Positions 45,004 through 57,230 of a DNA stretch of 64,000 nucleotides are shown here, in pieces (the first letter of the stretch is position 1; the number at the start of each line of letters is the position of its first letter). Under the pieces are notes generated by a model that did not search any database, was not told the DNA's origin, and saw nothing but the letters and a program-made list of their open reading frames with translations. Source of the DNA: Bombardia bombarda. Lineage: Eukaryota; Ascomycota; Sordariomycetes; Sordariales; Lasiosphaeriaceae. The DNA lies in the NCBI GenBank assembly GCA_030512295.1, contig JAULSR010000010.1, forward strand, positions 1,116,001 through 1,180,000. Reading direction: 5' to 3'. A program made the translations under genes and the position numbers.

Positions 45004-48000
45004 CTTGGGCAGCCGGATCTGAAGAGCTGATGGTCGAGTCGATCGGTCGTCGTCTCTCGGTCCTAGGGCCGCTGGAGATGTAGAAACTTAATCCGGGGTA
45101 AGGTTGTCAGATTCAGGGCATGGGGAGGGACGTTGGCGATCCCTTCTCGTTATGTGCACTCGATGTAGGACTCTGCAAGATTATGTATCTCTTCTGGGTT
45201 TGTTGAAGAATTATTCCTGGTTCTCAACCACCCCCCTGAGCTCATGTGCATGTAGCATACCAAGACATTCCTTCGTGTCTTTTCCTCCAGGGGAAAGAGC
45301 ACTGTTCTCGAAGGGCCGACATACAGGGTCTGATTCCGATTTGGGAAACTTGCTAGGTATGTGCGAGACACATATATCCATCATCCGGCCGGGGGACGAG
45401 ACGGAGTCACGAGGCTCGCCGTGGGGTGTCGCAGTGCATGAGACAGCAATGCCACATCGTGGTCCCAGCTCAAGACAGAAAGATGGCCTCACAATCTTTT
45501 TGCATTCGTTTCTTTTTCTCTTTGCTTGTCAAATTTCACGTGTGTGGCCCTGTTTACACAAGCCCCCAGCGCCTCAAGAAGGTGCTGGTTTGGATCTAGG
45601 ACAGCAGCAGTAAGACTGCCTCGGCCACACAAGGCCATTACCGCCAGTAGGATGTCATCCATGGACATTTCCGCTACTGCAAGGCGACGTCTGAGCACAG
45701 AGCCTTGTGAGCTGGGCCTGATATTAGTTCTACGTTCTACGGAGTATCTGTTTAGCAGTGCAACCTGAATGATGCAGTCTCCGTGGTGGTGTTTGTCTGG
45801 TAAGTGAGGAACCCCATGCGGAGAGATATCTGTCTCCCGAGAAGCTCAACGCAGTTGTTCATAGCGATTATACACACGCCAAGTTATGGATATGACAGGA
45901 GTTCTAAGCAGGATGGAGGATGATATTAGCACTTGGTGCGTGCCTTGTCTTCTCTCAAGTCCTAACACTGAGTGCTGGTGAGGAATTGGACCCTAGCAAC
46001 CCACATGATCCACTGAAATATCGAGGTTAGCGAGAACTTAAGTCTCAAACAATAGAATATCCAAAAGCCTGAGCCCTGCTAGCTCATGTTAGTGCTCGCC
46101 GGCGCTCATAATAGCCTCAGTGACAGAGCGGTCGGGCATTCCCGAATTGATTAGCCAGTTCATAAGAGGAGCTCGGGATCGGGACATTCTGACAGAGCGG
46201 ATGCTGTCTTCCCATCGAGTCCAAGGACGTGCGGATGGTTCAATCTATGTCCGGCGTCGAAATGACTTAAGAAAGACAACCCACCATAGTTTCAGATATG
46301 GGGCTGACAATGCGTACTGAAAGTTTTATGTAGACGACAATGCGACGTCGTAAGCACTGAAACTCTTTTAGGAAACCGAATCGCCAGGGATAATAGACGC
46401 AGACGGTGGAGAGTGGAGACTGGGGGTGTCGTGGAGAGAAAAAGAAAGGGAGACAACCGGGAAGGAGCTCGTCTGGTACCCGGGAAAGGTACGTGGGGCC
46501 GGTATTGTCCCATCGGCCCAGGAACAGAAAAATACAAGAATGCAACCGAGCTTCAGAGACGCGGGGAAGGCAGCAACGGACAGGGCTCCTTGCAAGAAAG
46601 AAGTGACATAATTGCCACCCGATCGATGCAGGTCAGCATAATGCAAGTTGGGACGATGGACAGATCAGAAAGATGGAGATAAAAAAAATAGATGAAGGAA
46701 TATCGACAGACATGCGCGATTTATCAAAGGACGAGAATCTTTCATCTGCTTTTTTATTCATTACCAGCCCAACCTGCACACATCCGACCACGACTTGACA
46801 CTTGGCTCTTGAGCAACCAGACGGATACGCACATCCCCATTTTGCCAATGCGAGCCAATGCGAGCCAATGCATCTGGCGGCCGCGATGGGCTGACCTAAT
46901 TGGGGAAATCCGTTTTCGTATTGGCGTCATTGTAGTAGCAGTCAAGTCTTGGGCGTTGACAGCAGCGCTGGTGTTGTACTCCTGGTGCCGATGGCCGAGT
47001 GGCTGACCCGAGCTCGGTGGTTGACGGTCTTGAGCCGCCAGTCGCGCCTTGTGGTGGTTGTCTCGCCGCGATCCTGGGAGAGATGGGGTGAGATGAAAAT
47101 CCCGGTAAGCACGACAGGGATAACTGGCGATGCAATAAAGACCAGAAGAAGCCGATTGGGTGGATGGGTCGACTAAGCCGACCCCTGTGTCCATCCAACA
47201 GCCCCTCCAGGATCGCCACCCCAGCCCGTGTCAATGTCGGCAGGCAGACTTGCAGATCGTCGAGACCTCGAGGCCGAGGCTCACCATAGTCAGACCATCT
47301 GGCCCTTTTTTTAGGGAAGAATACGCAGGTCAGACTGGAGTTCGACTGGAGTTCGACGGGAGGGCCTGGGTTGCGCATAAAGGGGAAAAGGGGTGATTAT
47401 TGTACATACCTAGAGCTGAGATGCATGCAGTGATGATGATAAAAGTCAATATCGATAGGGCCTAGCCTGCTGTTGTGTCATGTCCACGGCCGGCCAGCAC
47501 AATGGATACGAGCACGGCTGTCTGGAGGTGCTTGCGGGTTTTCGTCGGCCTGTCTATTTTTTGACGATCATCGGGAGCACACATAGATGATCGCGGAGCA
47601 GGGCCAATGGCGAGCATCTCGGAGGCCGACTAGCCTGCTTACTGTGTGTACTCGGCCAGACAGCCGTGTGCCGTGTGGCTGCACATGTTTGCTGTTCAAC
47701 CCGGCCCGACACGTTGTTGGCCTATCTGGATCTGACCCCCAAATTATTACCATTACCTAGCTCAGGTGGGCTTTGTGCATGCTCACTGCAGTGTCGTCTA
47801 TGACACAAACTGAAGTTACACAAGGATCTATTGGACCCAGTTTCGGAACATATCCTAGTCCTTATGTTGCTGCTGCTCGCTCTTGGCTTTATTCTTCCTC
47901 GCTCGCCTCTTTGCCCCTTTCCAAGCAAGCAGAGCCAGCTCCCGACAATCCCTAGCGCAAACAATGGACGGGGTAGGCAGAGGGAGTCTCCGGGCTGTTC

Positions 48001-48386
48001 GACGTCTGTTGGTCGCCGCAGCCAATGAGACGCGGACCCGATGCTGCATGCATTGTGTCCACGAGAATATCGGTCAATAGACTGTTTTGGGGTTGCCATG
48101 GTGGTATCGCTCCCAGTCCTCTGGGAGATTAGGCGACTACCCAGCAGCTTACCAGCATCCAATATGCCACGGCCGAATCGAGCGGTAGTCTTTGCGGCTA
48201 CTGCGGCTTGCCATGTGGTGGGATGGATGGCTGGAGCGATGCTGCAGATGGATAAAAGGCATCGAGAGGTATGTGCATCTGATCAGCGTCCTCTCAAGCT
48301 TCCTCTTCAGGCTGTTTCCTTCTAGTTCTCTCCTCACATCCCATCACCACCCCGTGCGAGTCTCGTCCTGCAGTGTTGCATGCAAG
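45004..48386. other. Gene-poor 3.4-kb interval with short tandem repeats
   Basis: Many short ORFs on both strands lack coding character. A minus-strand piece near 45650-45698 (RRRLAVAEMSMDDILLAVMA) faintly resembles the DD motif of rhodopsin-domain proteins and may be another relic. CCAATGCGAG is repeated at 46845-46870, and an ACTGGAGTTCG doublet lies near 47333-47355. Confidence 0.4.
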
Positions 48387-49832
48387 ATGCACGTCCATTC
48401 TTTGATCACGTCGACCCTGCTGGTGCTGGCCCCTGGCGTCGCCGCCATCGCCGTGCCCGGTGCTCCCGCCTCCGCTCCCGCCCCCGCCCCCGCCCCGAGG
48501 CCCATCTCATGACCCGTGCGGACCCTTCCGATCTGGGGTCTTATGCAAAGCCGCAGGGCACCTGTAGGAACCCCATCGTCCGCAAGGAATGGTATGTTGT
48601 TTCTGACCCTGTGTTGCCGGCCTGGTCCCAAGCTAACGAGACTCTCCAGGCGGACTCTGTCCCTGCTCGAGAGGATGAGCTTCATTGCTGCCGTCATGTG
48701 CCTGCAAATCATCCCCGACAGGACTGGCAAGACATATGCTGGCGCCAGGAGCCGCTATGATGACTACCAGGCTCTGCACATCCGCATGACCGACTACGTC
48801 CACTTTGATGGATTCTTCCTTCCGTGGCATCGGTTCTATCTGCACATGTTTGAGCAGGATCTGCGCAACTACTGCGGCTATCGAGGCGGCATTCCGTAAG
48901 ACTATTCCTGTCTCTGCATTTTGACTGCATATTCGCTGCAGGGCTAGAGGCGCATGATGCTAACAGACGTCACAGATACTGGGGTGTGTAGCACAAGAGA
49001 GCCTCCTCATCTCCAACTGTCAGATGCAACGCTAACACCCATCGTACAGATTGGACCATCGACGCCGTCAGCGAGGATGCCGTCATCAAGTCGCCCATCT
49101 TTGACCCCTTTTTCGGCTTTGGCGGCAACGGCCCCTACATCGCCGACCTCAGCAGCTTCCCTGACGACTGGAAGACCATTGTCGCCATTCCTGGCCGTAC
49201 CGGCGGCGGCTGCATCACCACCGGCCCCTTTGCATGGCGCCAGGTCCCCATGGGCCCGGCCAACCACACCGAATACACCCCCCACTGCCTCCGCCGCGAC
49301 ATCAGCCCCTACCTCATCACAAAGGTCGCCAACGCCAATGTCCTCGAGATGGTTTTGAACGCCACCGACTTTTCCGACCTGACTCGTCGGTCCCAGGGTC
49401 TGAGCCTGTCGCCCGGCGGCATGACCATCCACGCCGGCGGCCATCTCGGTGTTGGCGGCCAGATTGGCGACGTAAACAAACCCCTTTTCCCCAGGCCCCC
49501 ATTCTATTATCCCCAAAATATTCTAACAAGACAACTAGATGGCCAACACCTACTCGTCTCCCGGCGACCCCCTGTTCTGGATCCACCACAGCATGATGGA
49601 CCGCGTCATGGAGACGTGGCAGCGCAAGGACTGGGCCGTCCGCAAGACCGACATGGGCGGTCCCGACACCATGTGGGCCTACCCCTACAACTACTTTGGC
49701 GACATCCCCTACCGCAACATCACCCTCGAGGACGACCTCGTCTACCCGCTCATGGCCAACAACATCAAGATCAAGGAGACCATGGACATCAGCGCCGGTC
49801 CCTTGTGCTACAAGTACGACAAGCTTGCTTGA
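48387..49832 (+). CDS. Secreted short tyrosinase (type-3 copper oxidase)
   Basis: A copper monooxygenase/diphenol oxidase that makes quinones from phenols. Exons: 48387-48591, 48650-48895, an 8-nt microexon 48976-48983, 49050-49471 and 49539-49832. Signal peptide MHVHSLITSTLLVLAPGVAA. The CuA site shows ALHIRMTDYVHFDGFFLPWH with RFYLHMFE; the microexon encodes the YW of the conserved PYWDWTID. CuB is MTIHAGGHLGVGG and DPLFWIHHSMMDRVMETWQ. After the signal peptide an Ala/Pro repeat (PASAPAPAPAPRP) runs into a different frame from MTRADPSDLGSY; either a 47-nt C-rich intron (48458-48504) or a slip in the repeat must join them. All copper ligands are present. No long C-terminal lid domain, so it belongs to the short secreted class. 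Confidence 0.87.
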
Positions 49833-50105
49833 GCTGTTTGGGATGAGATGGGGGCTGCGTTTGAATAGGCAGTTGGCAATGACACTCGTTTGTTTTCATT
49901 TGGCGTTAAGCGCTCTGTTTGTGCCTTTCCCGATATTTGTTTTCTGTAATGGTAATAATTGGATAACTCGTTTCTCTGTGTGTTGACATGTGAGGGTGGT
50001 TGTGCTGGTGAATATGGAATCAGAGCTGCTTGCTGAGCAATCTGATGGCGGGCAATATGATGCTTAGAAACTGAAGACAACCTCGAAATAAGCAGCGGCT
50101 GGGGA

Positions 50106-50255
50106 CTAACCATTGTCGTTGTCACCGTCGGACTCTGCACCCGACTCGTGCACGACATCATCAGCGGTCGACTCTTGATTGATGTGCCTTTTTGGGTTGC
50201 ACTGGCTAGGATCACGCAGGTCCTGTTCACTAGTCTTTCGCTTCACTCCAGCCAT
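50106..50255 (-). CDS. Possible 49-aa polar small protein or truncated exon
   Basis: ATG 50255 (MAGVKRKTSEQDLRDPSQCN) to TAG 50106, ending in SGAESDGDNDNG. The last codons overlap a perfect donor-like GTTAGT, so this may be a first exon whose partner was not found. Basic start, acidic end; no domain. Low confidence. Confidence 0.25.
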   Translation of the reverse strand: MAGVKRKTSEQDLRDPSQCNPKRHINQESTADDVVHESGAESDGDNDNG

Positions 50256-50436
50256 GGCTGTTGCAGGGTCGGTGAAGGTCAAAAGATCTGAAGGTCAAAA
50301 GATCTAGGTAGGCAGTATTCTAGTGAGAGGCAGGCAGCGGGAATTACGTAGGTAGGTAGGCAGGAGGGTACCCAATGGATGGAAGTACGCAATCGATGCT
50401 GCCACTGCTATCGCAACCGATAAAGTAGCGACAACC

Positions 50437-51012
50437 TTATCCATTATCTCCTCCTCTTGAGCTATGGCCAGCGCAGGTAATCTCCAAAATTTGTTCCCTC
50501 AGCTCGTGGTCGTCATCCATCCAAACCACCTGCACCCCCGCCTCCTCCAGCCTGCAAACACCTTTGCTCTCCCCAACAGCATCCGGTTTCCTCACGCCCA
50601 CGTACATGGCCTTGATTGCCCTCCCGTCTCCCAGCTGCAGAATCCTGTCCACACAGGTTCTCCCTTCGGACCTCTCACTGCAAGGTTCCATGGTAGTGTA
50701 GAAGACTGCATTGGGTGGAAGCACACTGCCAAGGTCTGTCTCGGGAATTCCGTGTTTCTGGGCGAGCTTGATGAGACAGGCATGTTCGGCATGGATGGTG
50801 CCAGGATCTTCAGGCCCTCGACTACCGCGCGCAAACTCCTGGTAGTAGCCCGAGGCAAGAACATCGTTTGTGTCGCCATCGACAAGAACAGCGCCGACGC
50901 AAAACTTGGGCGGGCAGGGAGGAGACATTCGCGCCTGCTCTAGGGCGAGAAGCATATGCGATTTGTGCGTCATTGAGGAAGCATCAGGGGGTGGAGGGGA
51001 CTTGGGCGTCAT
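50437..51012 (-). CDS. DRAP deaminase-like cytidine/deoxycytidylate deaminase-fold protein
   Basis: Intronless; the best start is ATG 51012 (MTPKSPPPPDASSMTHKSHM), giving 191 aa, although the frame is open to an ATG at 51123. The zinc deaminase signature is complete: TIHAEHACLIKL (HAE) and TTMEPCSERSEGRTCVDRIL (PCxxR...C). Spacing and flanks (VGAVLVDGDTNDVLASGY, LPPNAVFYTTMEP, IKAMYVGVRKPDAVGESKG, LEEAGVQVVWM) resemble the diaminohydroxyphosphoribosylamino-pyrimidine deaminase of riboflavin synthesis (yeast Rib2 C-terminal part). It may be that enzyme's deaminase alone or a diverged paralog. Confidence 0.82.
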   Translation of the reverse strand: MTPKSPPPPDASSMTHKSHMLLALEQARMSPPCPPKFCVGAVLVDGDTNDVLASGYYQEFARGSRGPEDPGTIHAEHACLIKLAQKHGIPETDLGSVLPPNAVFYTTMEPCSERSEGRTCVDRILQLGDGRAIKAMYVGVRKPDAVGESKGVCRLEEAGVQVVWMDDDHELREQILEITCAGHSSRGGDNG

Positions 51013-51539
51013 GATTGCTGGCACGACTATTGGTTTAGCCGGATAGAGATGATGCCCGCAAAGGTTATGGTGTTTAAGGTTCCCGCTGGTGTTTACAGTT
51101 CGCCCCCTTAGCTGACCCTTCACTGTCCGCTCTACGCTAAGCCGTAATTAGGCGCACCGGCGGTGGGGGACAGATGCGGGGTGATCAGTAATCGCCTAAG
51201 ATCAGCAATGGGAGTCACCTATCCACCGCATTATCATCCCTCAAGGGCTTGGACTCAATTATCGGCAAGGGAGTGGATGGACACATCTGGAACCCTCTGA
51301 GCTTCCCCAACATGCAAAGCTGTGGCTGCATCTGTACAGTATAATTCTTATTTCTTTTGGCTTACATACCCCTTTATACCTCTAATAATACATGATAGCC
51401 AGACCCATTGATCGCCATTATCAACACGGGTGAGAAGAGAAACAAAAGCCGTCTATTAATACAGTCAAGAACTCAAAAAGTCGAAACGATATGCCACGGT
51501 GCAACCGTGATCAATGCAGATATTCATCGACAACAGAAG
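51013..51539. other. Intergenic region
   Basis: Between the deaminase start and the AA9 stop. Nothing recognised. Confidence 0.45.
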
Positions 51540-52550
51540 CTAATGACGCCTGAGAGCAGAGCATGCTCCTGACACCTTACTCGCAGTCGCAGTGGGAGCG
51601 GCTGCCTGAGCCGCCAAGCGGGTGCGAACAGCTGTTGGTACGGCTTGCTGCTGGCCGGTGTAGGTGGAAGTGGAAACTTGGACGGTGGAAGAGCGAACAA
51701 GCGTCGCCAGGGTTGTAGGAACCACAGCCGAGGTGGAGCTTGTCTTGGCCGAAGAAGCAGCTGCCGAAGAAGCAGCTGCCGAAGGGACAACAGCAACAAC
51801 ATCTACGACAGGGCTGATGGTGTTTGAGGCAAAAGTCGAGATCTTGGGGCCGGGGACAGGGTAGCTGGAGAAGCTGCTGTAGAGGTCGAAGAGGATGCCA
51901 GGGTCCGAGTAGGTGTAGCCCGTGTTAAAGTCGAAGTTCTCGCTGGGCACGGCGGAACCAGAGCCAGTGACCTCGAACTGCACGCAGCTGGGGTAGAACT
52001 GGGCGCCGCGGGCTTTGTCGTTTTTGAAGGCCCTGTCGGCCTCGTGGAGAGCAATGATCTCCTGTCTGATGAGGTACTTGCCCGCCTTGAGGTTGGCCGG
52101 CAGCGTAAAGTCCTTCTTGCCCTTGTTAGACGCGAGCTTCTCGGTGGCCCACCTGTTGGTCGTCTTGTCGTAGCCCTCTTCGGCGATCTTGGTCCAGATG
52201 GCCTTGGCACCGTTGCCGCTGGTGTAGGGGGCGATGTAGGTGGCGATGGGGCCCTTGTGCGAATCGGCAATGATGTCGTCGTTTCGGTTGTCGTGGAACC
52301 ACTCAAATTCCAACTTGGCGCCAGCCGCTGCCTCGACGAACGAAGGGACCTCCTTGCCGCCATTGACATTGCATGCCAGGTTGGGGCTCGCGAGGTCCTT
52401 GATCGGGCTGTTGTCAGTGGGCGAGCGGATGTAGACGCTCCTGCCATCGCCCTGGTCGACTCCGTTGACCCAGACTGAGAACATGGTGGCGTGGGCAGAC
52501 GCAGTGCTGGCAAATGCCAGAGCCGCAATAGTTGCAGCTGTGAAATGCAT
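51540..52550 (-). CDS. AA9 lytic polysaccharide monooxygenase
   Basis: Intronless 336-aa secreted copper enzyme that cuts cellulose or hemicellulose by oxidation. Signal peptide MHFTAATIAALAFASTASA is cut before His20, so the mature chain starts HATMFSVWVNGVDQG, placing His20 in the copper histidine brace. The second ligand is the His of IIADSHKGPIATYIAP, and the axial Tyr lies in GAQFYPSCVQFEVTG. LKAGKYLIRQEIIALHEAD is the family's core strand. From about residue 245 a low-complexity Ala/Ser/Thr/Val tail runs to SGACSALRRH without a CBM1, and includes a small AASSAAASSA repeat. The tail probably keeps it extended or wall-bound (inference). Confidence 0.92.
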   Translation of the reverse strand: MHFTAATIAALAFASTASAHATMFSVWVNGVDQGDGRSVYIRSPTDNSPIKDLASPNLACNVNGGKEVPSFVEAAAGAKLEFEWFHDNRNDDIIADSHKGPIATYIAPYTSGNGAKAIWTKIAEEGYDKTTNRWATEKLASNKGKKDFTLPANLKAGKYLIRQEIIALHEADRAFKNDKARGAQFYPSCVQFEVTGSGSAVPSENFDFNTGYTYSDPGILFDLYSSFSSYPVPGPKISTFASNTISPVVDVVAVVPSAAASSAAASSAKTSSTSAVVPTTLATLVRSSTVQVSTSTYTGQQQAVPTAVRTRLAAQAAAPTATASKVSGACSALRRH

Positions 52551-54952
52551 CTCGGCGGAGAAGAGGAGCAGATGGGGGGCTTGAATTGAAGAATGGATAG
52601 AGGTGAATGCCCGCCGGTCTAGCAGCGAGACTATGGGAGCTATTGAGCAAAAAGAGCGCGTGTGTGTGGTAGAGACTGACAGGCACAGGAGCTAAAAAGA
52701 AGCAAAAAGAAGCGAAGAAGGTGAAGGGTCAAAAAAGAGTGACTCTGCTGGTTACAACTCGGGGCATTTGGGGAGCGGCACCTGTCAACTCTTATATCAA
52801 AGAAATCAGCGAGATTTCATCCACACATCCCACAACTTACAAAGGTCCGTCGGTCTTTCGGTTACGACTTCACACTCGTATGCCTTGTATAGATGCACTC
52901 TGATGCCTGTCTCACGCGGTTGGTTGCACAAGGTGAAATTAGCACAAAGAGCAGACTGACGCACTGAGGCTCTTTCCCTCCTCAATTGATATCCTTGCCG
53001 TATTGCAGCTCGTGATTGGTGCACATCCCAGACAAATGAACAGGACCCTGCCGCTCCCGCCCTTGACGTTTCACGATCCAACGGTGGCATGCGCAGGATC
53101 GGCGGGTCCCAGCTTTTCGGGACAGGCCTGGCCCCTGACAGGGGTTGCAGTAGAGGATCGAGCGGAGTCCATTCGCAGTCGAAACACCAAACACAGCGGC
53201 AACCACCGTCGTGGTGAATGATCAGTTCTGCCCGCGGTGATCGTGCCGACCCTGGCATGTGATGGTCGGGCCGGAATGCCGCACAAGCTGCTGGCGCGTA
53301 GATGGCACTGGGATCGAGGCTGATGACAAGATTAAGGCACTCAATGCTTGTGCCCCTGAATCTTGTTTTGCAACTCGTGGCTTCTCGCAGAACGCACCGT
53401 GTGAGCTTGCACTATGACCACATTCGTTAGACAGCTCAAATGCAGATATGCTACGAGCATTCCAGAGGGTCCGTTTCTACAAGTGAGCAATCACTTACTC
53501 GCGAGGTTCGAGATCGCAGGGACATGGATGCAAAAGCGGGAGCTTGCTAGTGTATGGGGAAACGGTGAGCCGACGGCGAGCCCTAGGACACTATTCCTGG
53601 ACAGTAACAGTCCTCGATGCAATGTCTGGGTCGCTTGGAGTTGCGTGCCGCGCAAGTACATGCTACGCACACTGAGATGATGTGACAAGAGCACGGCAAG
53701 GCGAATGGGCTTCCATGCCTATGATAAAGAGGGCATCTGACAAAATTGTGGTCGTTGCCTGAGATGGACGGTGTTAGCCTTGTGGTTGCTCGAGAAATCG
53801 TGTTGATACCATAGATCCTTGCTCATATAAAGCGGATCTGTTGTAACATTTGAAGATGCGCTGCAGGGGTGTGATATCGCTTTTTCCAAAGTGATATGAT
53901 CTGCGGAGGGCGGGAGATGGGTGGAGTACGTCCCCCTTGCGAGGTGCCTGATGGAATTGGTAAGTTTCAGTCAACAAGCTGGGCAAAGATTCCTGAAGTG
54001 AAATTGAAGATGGGTAACTAACAGTGTGTGCTGCTACTGATGGAACTCCCTGCGTTGACGAGCTGTTCTGCTGAGTCTGATCAGGGGGGGAGGCAAGGTC
54101 GCGAGTCCTTAGGAGATGGGCGAGCGTTGACAGTTCGATGTGGCAAGACGTGGCGACCAAAACTGGTTCACCACTCGGCGTTTGGGGAATCCAACTACGA
54201 TATAGGCAGTCCTCTTGACTCTGTGAGTGGAAATGTGATCCTAGAAAATGTGCCCAGACACAGTATGGACTGAGGAGCTGCAGTTTCACCCTCTGAGCAG
54301 AGCAACGAGTGCCATGGCAACATCAGCAATCAAATACAGTTGCAGAATCCCGGAGAATCTTGATGTTTGCGTGTCAGGGCCTTGTTGAGCAGGCTGCCAG
54401 TCGAGGGGACAGACACATCGGACGGTCAGGGGCTGATACTTTGATGAGGAAGTAGCTGTCAACAGGTGGGTCAGCTTCGCTTCCAGTCGTTCAGCGAGCT
54501 GACTGAACAGCGAGAGGTCGGGAAGAGTGCACCAGCAGTGCCTGGCTGTACCGTGAGTTGTGAAATGGCGGTTGTTGTCGGTACCTGAGGACCGAAAGCG
54601 GGGCCCTTGAATCGAAATTTTCTAAGCGGAAACACTAACATCGTTTGCGGGAGCTGCCACCCACGTCTGTTATTTTACCAACCCACGCCATTCTGACCAT
54701 CGGAGGTCATGTTTACGACCCTGGTTCTTGAGCGACTACACAAGCAGCGATCCATTTGTGTCATACGACACGAGAAAACACAGATGCTGCATGAAGCCCT
54801 TGAACTGAACGTTGCAAATATCCAAATGGGGTGCCTTGTTTACTATGGGCGCATCTTTGTGTTGGATGTAATGTTTCCACTTCATGACGGTGGCATATTG
54901 CAGGCCAAAAAGTACCTACGCAACTCGACTCCTCTGTTACACATTGCACCCC
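52551..54952. other. Gene-poor 2.4-kb interval
   Basis: Upstream of the AA9 gene and past the stop of the Ayg1-type gene. Several ORFs of 60-170 residues occur (the longest minus strand at 53774-54289) but none has recognisable domains or splice partners. Confidence 0.4.
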
Positions 54953-56254
54953 CTAATACTTCGTCTTGCTCGGAAGCCCCCTCACCTGCGCCATCCAGTC
55001 GCCATCCAAACCCAAGAGCCCGTGGATCCACCGCAAGATGATGAAGAAGCTATCCGGCTCGCCCATGTGCTTCTTTCCCTTGACCATCCTCGCCTCCTTG
55101 GGGCGCCCATGCTCCAGGGCCACAAACATGTCGTCGATAGGAAATATCTCGTCGTCGTTGCCGTTTACCAGCAGCACCTTGCAACAGTCCTTCTCCAGCG
55201 TCCCGTCACGAAGCAGCGAGAACTTGTCGGCCTCCTTGATGAACGACTCGAGGTCGGAGTAGCCAAACTTGTACGCTAACGTGTCAGCCAGGTCAAAGGG
55301 GTATTCCAGCCGATTGACGTGCTCAAGCCAGGCGCGGTCGAACATGAAGTGCGCGCCGCCGCCGAGACTGACGCTTCCCATGAGCCGGTTGGCATGGGTG
55401 TGCGCCACACGCAGCGCGTAGTATCCGCCTGTCGAAAAGCCCCAGACGATAATCCTTTTGCTGTCGATTGCTTCCTGGGCGTCGATCCAGTCCAGCAGAG
55501 ACGACCACTCACGATCCGGGCTGAGCGGGTCTGATGCTGCTGCAGGTGAGTCGCCAGTGCCAGGAATCTCGACAACAATGGTGCCGACTCCCTTATCCAG
55601 CCAGCCGCGCTGCCACACGGCGAGCTCAGTGCGGTAGCCGTCTAGGCCGGTAAAGATGAGGACCAGCGGACAGGGGGTGCTTGGGGAGGCTGACGGCGGC
55701 AGCAGGAAGTTGACTGGAATGGTGGCACCTTCTGATAAGAGCCCGTGTCTGTGTGGGACAAGGACTTGCTTGATCGGATGCTCCATCAGGGCGGCTCCCT
55801 TGTAAAAGGTCTCGGTGCCGACACGCCAGGCATACCTCTGCCGCTCAGACCGCGGGGCCGGGAAGCGCGAGATGCGGTACACGGCAGCGCTGCGCAGGTA
55901 ATACTCAGACGCCTTCTCCCTCTCGCCGGCCTCCTCGGCCTCCTCGGCGATGCGCGACAGCTCTTCGGCCTTGGGGAAAAACATCTCGGCATACTCGTCC
56001 CAGTCGTATGGCTCCTTCAGCCCCTTTTTGATGATGGCCTGCGCGACCGGCTCAAAGTCTTTGATGGACCCGAACATGAAGGGGTAGATGCCCATTGCGC
56101 ACTGTTTGGGTGGTCAGTCATGGTGAGGGGAACAGGGCGGGAGAGGAGCACGGCGTACGGGTGCCTTCCACTTGGTCTCCCATAGCTTCTCAAATGACTC
56201 GTGGTGGACCGCCGGCTTGAGGATGGCATCCTTGATGAAGAATTTGTCCGCCAT
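54953..56254 (-). CDS. Ayg1-type alpha/beta hydrolase (DUF1100 family)
   Basis: A 414-aa serine hydrolase from exons 56254-56159 and 56101-54953. Start MADKFFIKDAILKPAV at ATG 56254; the first exon ends FEKLWETKWKAP and joins CAMGIYPFMFGSIKDFEPVA. An N-terminal helical part has AVYRISRFPAP; the core has VLIFTGLDGYRTEL, the nucleophile elbow VWGFSTGGYYALRVAHTHA, the acid VNGNDDEIFPIDD and the His of KGKKHMGEP. The C-terminus ends PSKTKY. Order, length and end all match Aspergillus Ayg1, which shortens a heptaketide naphthopyrone to make DHN-melanin precursors. No polyketide synthase is in the window, so the substrate may be different here. Confidence 0.85.
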
Positions 56255-57230
56255 CTTGTTGAATGTCTCATCAATGTTGTGTTGGAACAAGAGAGAATGC
56301 TTCTCGGCTTGTGCGGGAGGTTGGCCACATGTTCGGAGCACCGTGGGGTAATGCCGGACCCGGGTCGCATTCGGATCTGCTCGGATTTACGGCACATTAC
56401 CCTATAGCAGGACATGACATCTAATCTTCGAAGCTATTCAACGTGCGCCGTTACCTTTGAAGTGGAAGCAACGCTGTCTTGATATAAAGCCATCACTCAT
56501 GTGACGATCTCGCCGCTATCGATCACAGAGTTGAGCTATCGTTCAATGATGCGACAACCACTTGTCTGGGAATTCCGATGGATTGAATTGTCGTTACGAG
56601 AGTGATTGTGATCATCTTGCAAAGATCGCAGTTTCTACGATGTTTTTGCGCCCCGGGAGTTGAGTGTTAGACTTACATGGGTACGCTACCAAACAAGGAG
56701 ACCCGACGAGATGGAATGATCGATTCGTTTATTTTCAACAGGACGACAATGTCGAGCATACCAACGACCAGTCACGATAGCCGAACCCATAGGCTGCCCC
56801 CTCGGACTGGGGTATCAACATGCCAGTAACAAAGGCGACTGGACACGACAACAATCCACCGCTTCTCTTCATGCTGCATCCTAAGTTTAGAACACAATCC
56901 GCTCAACAACCAGTTGCCATCCTACAGCCATCGTATTGCTTTGTCCCATGGCAGCTGTGGGCTGGGCTTTATTTCTCAACCCTGACCTTGGTCTTTGTCT
57001 TGTAGACGTAGCTAACCCCTTGGAGAAGCCCCTCCTTGTAGGTCAAAGAGGGCCCAAATGGCAGAGGATTTGTTCCATTCTGGCATGTCTATCTTTAGGC
57101 CCAAGTGGGGGATGGAGCAACTGCAAGTCAAATACAACATTGCGCCAGAACAGGTCGTGTCGCAACAAACAGAAACTAGACTCGAGACTCTCTCAGCTTG
57201 ACAGACCAGGGCAATTTTACATCCACTACC
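56255..57230. other. Divergent intergenic region
   Basis: 5' region of the Ayg1-type gene and of the pseudokinase gene. No other feature was recognised. Confidence 0.45.

Noticed and set aside
45104..45613. 169-aa plus-strand ORF
   Set aside because: No domain and poor start context; likely chance.
46754..47378. Overlapping minus-strand ORFs of 146 and 160 aa
   Set aside because: Two frames open over the same DNA with no family features; at most remnant sequence.
53774..54289. 171-aa minus-strand ORF in a gene-poor gap
   Set aside because: No recognisable motif, unusual composition and no splice or promoter support.
48387..56254. Melanin gene cluster built on tyrosinase plus Ayg1-type hydrolase
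   Set aside because: The two belong to different melanin routes, lie apart with unrelated genes between, and no PKS or regulator is present.
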